In this document: positions 1 through 4,470 of the stretch, in pieces
Position numbering within the stretch: position 1 is the first letter of the stretch
How the letters are laid out: each line of letters starts with the position of its first letter
DNA from: CAYYYG01 sp964591375
Lineage (GTDB): Bacteria > Patescibacteriota > Microgenomatia > UBA1406 > GWC2-37-13
Direction: 5' to 3'
NCBI GenBank assembly: GCA_964591375.1
Contig: CAZQAU010000044.1
Location: 1 to 8,951 of the forward strand
Length of the DNA stretch: 8,951 nucleotides
Notes under the pieces: model-generated
The model's database searches: none
The model's input: only the letters and a program-made list of their open reading frames with translations
Told to the model about the DNA's origin: nothing
Translations under genes and position numbers: made by a program

Positions 1-1410
1 GTTGTCCTTGATGATCGCCCCCATTTGCTGGAGGTGCTGGGTGAGAATCGAAGCTACACGGCGCTTGTCGTTATTGTAAGTGCCATCCGCATAGTTCGCT
101 TTTTCACCTTCTGAATACCAGACACCGCCGGGAAGACGAATTACCGTCTCCCAGTGGTAGGTATCCTGACCCTCGATAGGGGACTTCGAGACAAACACAG
201 GCGAGGAATCAAAGACGCGACCTTGGCGGTCACCCGCGCGAATCATGAAGTTGGCATCGCACGGCACCCAAACTTGGAATACCATCGCATGCCCACCACT
301 ATCGAGCTGGATAACGTCATTGGCGATCCGCTGAATAGAATGGAACTGCACGGTTTGAGGCGCGTTGCCCGGAACACCTTCGACTAGGTAGGCGCTATAT
401 GTTGGCTCTTCGCCGAACATATAGCCTGGAACTTCATCCCAACTGTCAACGCCCCAGGAATCAAGTACTTGCTTTTCGGTATAGGTACCAGGTGCGGCAC
501 CATGACCGACGTTCACCACCTCACTACAGTCAAAACATGGTGGCGGCGGAGGCGGAGTATTGGTTCCGGTTGGGGTTGCGGTTGGCGTCACCGTAAACAC
601 GGGGGTGCTTGACGGTGAAGCTGTGGGCGAAGTAGTCGGCGACGCGGTAATGGTAGGCGGCGGAGTGCCCGTATCAGTAGGGGTGGCACTTGCCGTACCG
701 GTAGGCGTACTGGTCTCGGTCGGTGTATCGGTTACGGTCGCCGTATCGGTAGGAGTCGCAGTAGGCGACTGCGTACCGGTAGGCGTATCGGTCGGCGTAC
801 TGGTCTCGGTCGGTGTATCGGTTGACGTGGCAGTAGGCGTACTGCTAGGACTCGGCGATGGAGTCGCCGTCGGAGAATTGGTAGGGGTATTGGTCGGAGT
901 ATTGGTAGGAACCGTAGGGCTGTTCGTAGGGGTTGCGCTGGCTGTATTGGTCGGGCGCGGAGTGTTGGTGGGTTTGGGAGTGGGGGTAGGACAGTCCTCC
1001 GGCTTGGTGACCGGCACAGAGTAGGCAGGACTGTTATCGATATGGAACTTAATCTTCATTTCCGTATCGTTCCCCCAACGCTTTTTCACCATGAACTGAG
1101 TATCCGACTCACGAACTACATCGGAGCCATCGGCACCCGTCACAATCTGACCTTTACGAACAGTAACACGAACCTGAGCATATTCACAATTACTGCAATC
1201 CTCCACTTTTACGGGAGTATTACAGCAATCAGGCTGCGCTTGCTGGATAACAGCGGATTGAGGCGCAGGTTGAACAACTGCAGGCGGCGCTGCGAGAACT
1301 GGAGTGGGGTTGGTGGCAAACTGTGCCAACTTTACACCAAACCAGAACACGAGCGCGAGACCAAAAGAGGCCAGAATGGGTCCTGACCAACGACTATACT
1401 TACTTTGCAT
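1..1410 (-). CDS. Membrane-anchored surface protein with long Thr/Pro linker, C-terminus beyond window
   Basis: An open frame runs 470 codons from the ATG at 1410 to the left edge without a stop, so the gene is partial at its 3' end. A strong AGGAGT ribosome-binding site lies 4 nt before the ATG and fixes the start. Residues 11-31 form a hydrophobic signal-anchor, followed by an Ala/Pro/Gln stretch. A small Cys-containing domain (about 60-140; Cys 62, 63, 72, 75, 140) precedes a linker of roughly 150 residues made of TPT, TNTP, TDTP and PSPSP units (141-291). After it comes a globular region (292-470; Cys 292, 295, 384) that I do not recognise. The linker implies an exported protein projecting from the cell. 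The gene lies downstream of, and in the same orientation as, the cellulase, but 650 bp away. It is more GC-rich than the other genes. No enzymatic motif is visible; adhesin or glycan-binding roles are guesses. Confidence 0.85.
   Translation of the reverse strand, partial: MQSKYSRWSGPILASFGLALVFWFGVKLAQFATNPTPVLAAPPAVVQPAPQSAVIQQAQPDCCNTPVKVEDCSNCEYAQVRVTVRKGQIVTGADGSDVVRESDTQFMVKKRWGNDTEMKIKFHIDNSPAYSVPVTKPEDCPTPTPKPTNTPRPTNTASATPTNSPTVPTNTPTNTPTNSPTATPSPSPSSTPTATSTDTPTETSTPTDTPTGTQSPTATPTDTATVTDTPTETSTPTGTASATPTDTGTPPPTITASPTTSPTASPSSTPVFTVTPTATPTGTNTPPPPPPCFDCSEVVNVGHGAAPGTYTEKQVLDSWGVDSWDEVPGYMFGEEPTYSAYLVEGVPGNAPQTVQFHSIQRIANDVIQLDSGGHAMVFQVWVPCDANFMIRAGDRQGRVFDSSPVFVSKSPIEGQDTYHWETVIRLPGGVWYSEGEKANYADGTYNNDKRRVASILTQHLQQMGAIIKDN
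704..823 (-). repeat. 30-nt exact direct repeat inside the Thr-Pro linker (90-nt period)
   Basis: Positions 704-733 and 794-823 are identical over 30 nt and lie exactly 90 nt apart, so both are in frame. They encode TDTPTETSTP at residues 227-236 and 197-206. This points to expansion of the linker by in-frame duplication, and makes it prone to length change by recombination or slippage. Confidence 0.85.
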
Positions 1411-1414
1411 ACGT

Positions 1415-1436
1415 ACTCCTTGCCGGCTTTCCCGGC
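1415..1436 (-). promoter_or_regulatory. Strong Shine-Dalgarno with a GC hairpin just upstream (surface-protein leader)
   Basis: On the minus strand AGGAGT occupies 1420-1415, with 4 nt before the ATG at 1410. Immediately 5' of it, GCCGG (1436-1432) and CCGGC (1426-1422) form a 5-bp GC stem with a GAAAG loop. It is the only clear Shine-Dalgarno in the window. The hairpin ends 1 nt before the site, so it could affect ribosome access, but no known riboswitch motif is recognised. Confidence 0.65.
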
Positions 1437-1532
1437 GTGCTCAACAAAAAATTAGCATATTCCCTTCCATCTGCTTTAAGACAGATGTGGCAAAAAATCT
1501 CCTTTCTCAGACTAAATCAGCATTAAAATCGA

Positions 1533-1599
1533 GCTTCTGGAATTTGTGTACCAAGAAGCAGGAGATGAACAAATCAATTAGTATTCACCTTCTGCTTCT
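1533..1599 (-). repeat. Competing inverted repeats in the surface-protein leader
   Basis: In minus orientation AGAAGCAG (1599-1592) is complementary to CTGCTTCT (1561-1554). The core AGCTT-side segment GCTTCT (1559-1554) is also complementary to AGAAGC (1538-1533). The middle segment can therefore pair with either flank but not both, the geometry of a leader switch. No clear T-tract follows the second stem, so attenuation is speculative. Confidence 0.35.
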
Positions 1600-1622
1600 C
1601 AGTAACATAAAAACCAGATTTC

Positions 1623-1690
1623 ATAGCGTTAGCTTTCATCAAAACTTATTATTAAGGTGCATCCATTGAGGATACCTCTAAGAACGCTAT
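1623..1690. repeat. Nested stem-loop element
   Basis: ATAGCGTT (1623-1630) and AACGCTAT (1683-1690) are perfect 8-bp complements enclosing a second hairpin. The inner stem pairs TTA-AGGT (1652-1658) and ATCC (1661-1664) with GGAT (1670-1673), ACCT (1674-1677) and TAA (1679-1681), with a 2-nt and a 1-nt bulge and an ATTGA loop. The strand transcribed is unknown. It could be a structured RNA or a mobile-element relic. Confidence 0.4.
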
Positions 1691-1700
1691 TCTCTGTAGA

Positions 1701-1717
1701 TCGAAAACCATTTTCGA
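1701..1717. repeat. 7-bp hairpin with 3-nt loop
   Basis: TCGAAAA (1701-1707), loop CCA, TTTTCGA (1711-1717) is a perfect inverted repeat. It is flanked on both sides by GTAGA (1696-1700 and 1717-1721, overlapping the stem end by one base). It lies 10 bp from the nested stem-loop element; no function is assigned. Confidence 0.45.
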
Positions 1718-1847
1718 GTAGAAAAAACAGCCTTAGAAATAAAATATCGAGACAACTCTATAAGCTGAATACTTTATTTCTAAACCCGTTACGCCAAATT
1801 AAAAAGGAGCTTTATCTTGCTTTTATAGATAAAAAGGATAGAGGCAT

Positions 1848-1883
1848 ATTATAACAAATTATTATTATAAAGTATTGTTATAA
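1848..1883. promoter_or_regulatory. 9-bp inverted repeat carrying a possible extended -10 (minus strand)
   Basis: TTATAACAA (1849-1857) and TTGTTATAA (1875-1883) are perfect 9-bp complements 17 bp apart. Read on the minus strand, 1856-1848 is TGTTATAAT, an extended -10 (TG-n-TATAAT) without a good -35. It could start a roughly 430-nt leader for the surface-protein gene. In DNA this AT-rich such motifs arise by chance, so confidence is low. Confidence 0.3.
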
Positions 1884-1987
1884 GCTATAAACTAATATTT
1901 GAAGACAAAATATCTTTACACACCAGATATGTATATAATTACGGAGCTATCTAAAAATATAAGAACAAGGTTATTTCTTAATATTTC

Positions 1988-2038
1988 TATTGATTTAAGA
2001 TTCCATATAGATCTTATCGTATTTTACTGAAATCAATA
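1988..2038. repeat. Inverted repeat downstream of the cellulase gene
   Basis: TATTGATTT (1988-1996) pairs with AAATCAATA (2030-2038), and inside it AAGAT (1997-2001) pairs with ATCTT (2011-2015). The structure starts about 25 bp after the cellulase stop codon. It is AT-rich and lacks a following T-run on the minus strand, so it is not a classic terminator, but it could stabilise the transcript end. Confidence 0.35.
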
Positions 2039-2062
2039 ATGACTTCACAGGAAAAAAAATGC

Positions 2063-3631
2063 CTACAAACACTGGGTATCGTTCACTTTAAATATACCTG
2101 GATTCTGGTTGGAGCCTGAATAACTGCCTACAAATCCGATCGTAAGCGAATTTCCAGCCTGGATAGCTTTATTCCAATCTGTATTAGTAACGGTAACTGT
2201 GGGGCCTGACTGACTAAAATTGCCATTCCAGGAGCTTTTTATTTGCTGATTGCCTGGAAAGTTCCAACTTAATTTCCAACCGTCTATAGGTTTATTACTA
2301 CCATTCTTAATGGTAATACTCGCCGTAAAGCCGTCGTTATTCCAACTTTGTGAAACAGAGTATTCCACCTTACAAAGTGAAGCGACCACAGTAGGTTGGA
2401 TATACACAGTACTGGGTGAAAGAGAGGCGATTTTTGGGGTAGCCGTCGCAGACGGAGTAACGGAGGGAATAGCCGAGGGTTGCATGGCAACAAGCGCGGT
2501 CGAACTAGTATCCAGTGTCATTTGTAGGGGAGTAAGCTTACTTTGTTTATTCCAGTTGACTGTCTGCCAGTCGTCGGCCAGGATACCCCCTGTATCACCG
2601 GAGTTCGGATTCCATGACCAGAACACCCAGGATATATTATTACTCTTAAGATAAGCGGTAAGACTATCAAACCACTGCTGGTCGTTTTGGGTTTGCAGTT
2701 TACTCCCAAACTCACCTACAAGCACCGGAGCGATCTTTTCTTTATGAATATATCCCCAAATCATATCCCAAACGCCGGCTAAATTGGTAGGGTAACTGGA
2801 TGCGGTAAACCAGGATTGATTCCAGACCGATTGCGGATAATCATGCGTGGAATACACCACACGGTTCGCTACATTCAGCTTTATTGCAGCACTTTTCACA
2901 CCTTCCAGATTCCCGCCCCACCAGTACCAATGATTACCATACGTCTGAATACCTTCTACAAAAATAAGCCAGTTTGGATTTACAGCTAGAACTGCATTAC
3001 CTGCCCGCTCGGCTGCTGCTTTCCAGTCACGAGCTGGATCATTACACGCCCAGCAAGCAGCGCCATTTGGTTCATTATGAAGATCTGCACCAATCACCGC
3101 TGTATTTCCTTTATATCGATTGGCCAATGTTTTCCAGTCGGCAATCCATTTAGCTTCAGAAACCGTACCCGTATACCAAAGCGGAGACTGGGAATCTTTA
3201 GTAGGGCGATGACGATCGAGAATAACCCGCATACCGATCTTATTTGCATATTCGATAACCTTATCCATAACCTGTAAGCCTGATAAACCGACTAAATCCG
3301 GATTCTTGGAGGCATCGATCGCACTGGGTTTGTTTGCCTCGTTCAGAATATCATTGGAATAGGGGAGACGGATAGTATTAAATCCGAGCTGTTTCATCTG
3401 GTCCATCATTTCCTTGTATCCGCGTGCCCATAGACCATGAGGGGCATATGAGCCAGTTTCCAGGCCAAACCAGTTTACACCCGCAATACGCACCGGTGCG
3501 TTATTTGAATCTAGAATTTGATTACCGGAAGTATGCCAGTACCCGGTACCGGCAGCCTGAATATCTTTGGAAAAAAGGGTTAAAAGACTGAAAAGTAGGA
3601 ACGCGTATGCCACCAGAGAGGATAATTTCAT
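2063..3631 (-). CDS. Secreted GH5 endo-beta-1,4-glucanase with C-terminal CBM2 (Acidothermus E1-like)
   Basis: 522 residues. A signal peptide (1-26) ends in a probable IQA/A cleavage site. The GH5 catalytic domain (about 27-370) shows the family signatures: IRLPYS (Arg88), LDRHRP (139-143), DLHNEP with acid/base Glu187, STHDY (His263, Tyr265), VGEFG with nucleophile Glu307, and FWSWNP (Trp338). From memory, the whole stretch resembles Acidothermus cellulolyticus E1/Cel5A (GH5_1) very closely, including the YWHTSG start and the SGDTGGIL block. A Ser/Thr/Pro linker (about 371-419) leads to a CBM2 (420-521) with bracketing Cys420/Cys521 and the aromatic residues Trp430, Trp468 and Trp486 expected on the cellulose-binding face. 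It should hydrolyse internal beta-1,4 bonds of cellulose outside the cell. There is no membrane anchor or sorting signal, so it is probably released. It has no clear Shine-Dalgarno and ends with TAG. Confidence 0.95.
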   Translation of the reverse strand: MKLSSLVAYAFLLFSLLTLFSKDIQAAGTGYWHTSGNQILDSNNAPVRIAGVNWFGLETGSYAPHGLWARGYKEMMDQMKQLGFNTIRLPYSNDILNEANKPSAIDASKNPDLVGLSGLQVMDKVIEYANKIGMRVILDRHRPTKDSQSPLWYTGTVSEAKWIADWKTLANRYKGNTAVIGADLHNEPNGAACWACNDPARDWKAAAERAGNAVLAVNPNWLIFVEGIQTYGNHWYWWGGNLEGVKSAAIKLNVANRVVYSTHDYPQSVWNQSWFTASSYPTNLAGVWDMIWGYIHKEKIAPVLVGEFGSKLQTQNDQQWFDSLTAYLKSNNISWVFWSWNPNSGDTGGILADDWQTVNWNKQSKLTPLQMTLDTSSTALVAMQPSAIPSVTPSATATPKIASLSPSTVYIQPTVVASLCKVEYSVSQSWNNDGFTASITIKNGSNKPIDGWKLSWNFPGNQQIKSSWNGNFSQSGPTVTVTNTDWNKAIQAGNSLTIGFVGSYSGSNQNPGIFKVNDTQCL

Positions 3632-3652
3632 AAATTTGAGTATTGAGACAAT

Positions 3653-3682
3653 TTATAAGTAATAGAACAAGCATGCGTACAA
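3653..3682 (-). promoter_or_regulatory. Putative cellulase promoter
   Basis: On the minus strand TTGTAC (3682-3677) and TTATAA (3658-3653) are separated by 18 bp. The -10 lies 21 bp before the GH5 ATG, close to the 19-bp distance at two stronger promoters in this window. The predicted leader is therefore very short, which fits the absence of a Shine-Dalgarno. Confidence 0.45.
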
Positions 3683-3684
3683 GG

Positions 3685-3709
3685 CATTCCGTAATTCTAG
3701 AGCGGAATG
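3685..3709. promoter_or_regulatory. 7-bp dyad next to the cellulase -35 (operator candidate)
   Basis: CATTCCG (3685-3691) and CGGAATG (3703-3709) are perfect complements with an 11-bp spacer, so the half-site centres are 18 bp apart. The dyad ends 2 bp upstream of the proposed -35. No T-run follows on either strand, so a terminator is unlikely. The position suits an activator or repressor site for the cellulase; no regulator gene is visible. Confidence 0.4.
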
Positions 3710-3733
3710 TAAGCATAACATGCGGAAGATAAG

Positions 3734-3856
3734 CTATCGGACACGACGATTGGGAACATAGGCATAGGCCTTCTTTTTAGGACCTGATATGATGTCATCA
3801 ATGAATTCTTTGATTATTTCCAGAATCTTATTATAAGACTTTTGTATGGTTTTCAT
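3734..3856 (-). CDS. Small basic protein, 40 residues, unknown function
   Basis: An ATG at 3856 opens 40 codons ending in TAG at 3734. The product begins with an amphipathic, probably helical segment (MKTIQKSYNKILEIIKEF, residues 1-18, continuing to about 23), then a Gly-Pro break and a strongly basic tail with KKK and RRVR. No signal peptide or membrane segment is evident, and no family is recognised. A well-formed promoter sits exactly 19 bp upstream of this ATG, which is the best evidence that the frame is expressed. An in-frame ATG at 3877 would overlap the -10 box, so it is rejected as the start. There is no Shine-Dalgarno. It stands alone between the PsbP-like gene and the cellulase. 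Its size means the frame could still be fortuitous. Confidence 0.5.
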   Translation of the reverse strand: MKTIQKSYNKILEIIKEFIDDIISGPKKKAYAYVPNRRVR

Positions 3857-3875
3857 AAAAAGGAGCAGTGGAATC

Positions 3876-3905
3876 ATTGTAACATACATTTTTTATGTAT
3901 TGCAA
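3876..3905 (-). promoter_or_regulatory. Promoter TTGCAA-N18-TACAAT with dyad in spacer, upstream of the 40-residue gene
   Basis: Minus strand: -35 TTGCAA at 3905-3900, an 18-bp spacer, and -10 TACAAT at 3881-3876. Most of the spacer is an inverted repeat, ATACAT/ATGTAT (3884-3889 and 3895-3900) around a 5-nt centre. The -10 edge is 19 bp from the ATG at 3856. Both hexamers and this distance are identical to the promoter of the NDT-RHH gene at 8846-8874. Confidence 0.6.
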
Positions 3906-3933
3906 GCTAAGTTACTGACTCCAGATACTACAC

Positions 3934-4470
3934 TTAAGGCACATACTGGAATGACTGAACCATAAGATCAAGCTCAGGGATGAGTGCTTCTTCGTTAGTA
4001 GAGACTGTGAATATAGTCCACTCGGTAGGATACAAAAAGTAAATATAGGTATCTGAGTTAGCCTTATTGTGCTTAATAACCCCCTTAATAGTTTGAATGC
4101 CATTAATACGCTGTTTATGTCTATCGATTATCCTAACATGGTTAAGCCTCTCCAGACTATCGATATATCCTTCCACGGTATCATAATTGGTAGCAATACG
4201 TCCTATCTGAAGTTGGTGTGTACCTTTTGTTAAGGTTATATCATTATAAGTATCTTGAATTGTATATTTTACCGGGTACTCAAAATTAACCTTGAGAAAT
4301 TTTGAGTAATATCTGGCATACGGAACCGGTGTTTGAATCTGAACCGTCACTGGCTTAGACTCAGGCTTATACTGAGTCCGTTGCAAGCTATATAACAGTA
4401 ATGTAAGTAGAATGAATACAATACTCAATATAATATACATTTTTGTACAAAGACGCTTTTTAATCTTCAT
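3934..4470 (-). CDS. Membrane-anchored PsbP/Mog1-like protein
   Basis: 178 residues from the ATG at 4470; a TTG 15 bp further upstream is also open but less likely. A basic start (MKIKKRLCTK) is followed by one hydrophobic helix (about 12-28), giving an N-in, C-out membrane anchor. After a Pro/Gln/Thr-rich spacer comes a domain of about 125 residues that begins with FLKVNFEYPVKYTI and ends with a hydrophobic helix and SFQYVP. This layout, a 'FEYP' strand, central strands and a closing '...DLMVQSF' helix, is typical of PsbP/Mog1-fold proteins; the assignment rests on pattern only. The gene overlaps the end of the M23 peptidase gene by 11 nt, so the two are probably co-transcribed and translationally coupled. 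It may assist or report on that envelope enzyme. Catalytic residues are not apparent. Confidence 0.75.
   Translation of the reverse strand: MKIKKRLCTKMYIILSIVFILLTLLLYSLQRTQYKPESKPVTVQIQTPVPYARYYSKFLKVNFEYPVKYTIQDTYNDITLTKGTHQLQIGRIATNYDTVEGYIDSLERLNHVRIIDRHKQRINGIQTIKGVIKHNKANSDTYIYFLYPTEWTIFTVSTNEEALIPELDLMVQSFQYVP

Larger units (their letters stand above)
1411..2062. other. 652-bp AT-rich non-coding stretch between surface protein and cellulase genes
   Basis: No open frame here has a recognisable protein, composition or start signal; the short frames are basic, low-quality translations. No tRNA, rRNA or CRISPR pattern is seen. It does contain several inverted repeats, listed separately, and must hold the 3' end of the cellulase transcript and the promoter of the surface-protein gene. 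Its composition is markedly more AT-rich than the flanking genes. Confidence 0.7.

Noticed and set aside
560..1024. Plus-strand open frame rich in Val-Gly-Val repeats
   Set aside because: It is the mirror of the Thr-Pro codons of the minus-strand surface protein; the repeat makes the opposite strand stop-free.
1657..1854. 65-codon plus-strand frame in the intergenic region
   Set aside because: No start signal, no recognisable protein pattern, and it runs through several inverted repeats in very AT-rich DNA.
2052..2098. Possible terminator after the cellulase (8 T's on the minus strand at 2059-2052)
   Set aside because: The only stem nearby (GGTAT/ATACC, 2075-2098) has a 14-nt loop and is about 15 nt from the T-run, so it does not fit an intrinsic terminator.
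3857..3877. Upstream ATG at 3877 for the 40-residue protein
   Set aside because: It overlaps the -10 hexamer of the proposed promoter, so it would not be in the transcript.
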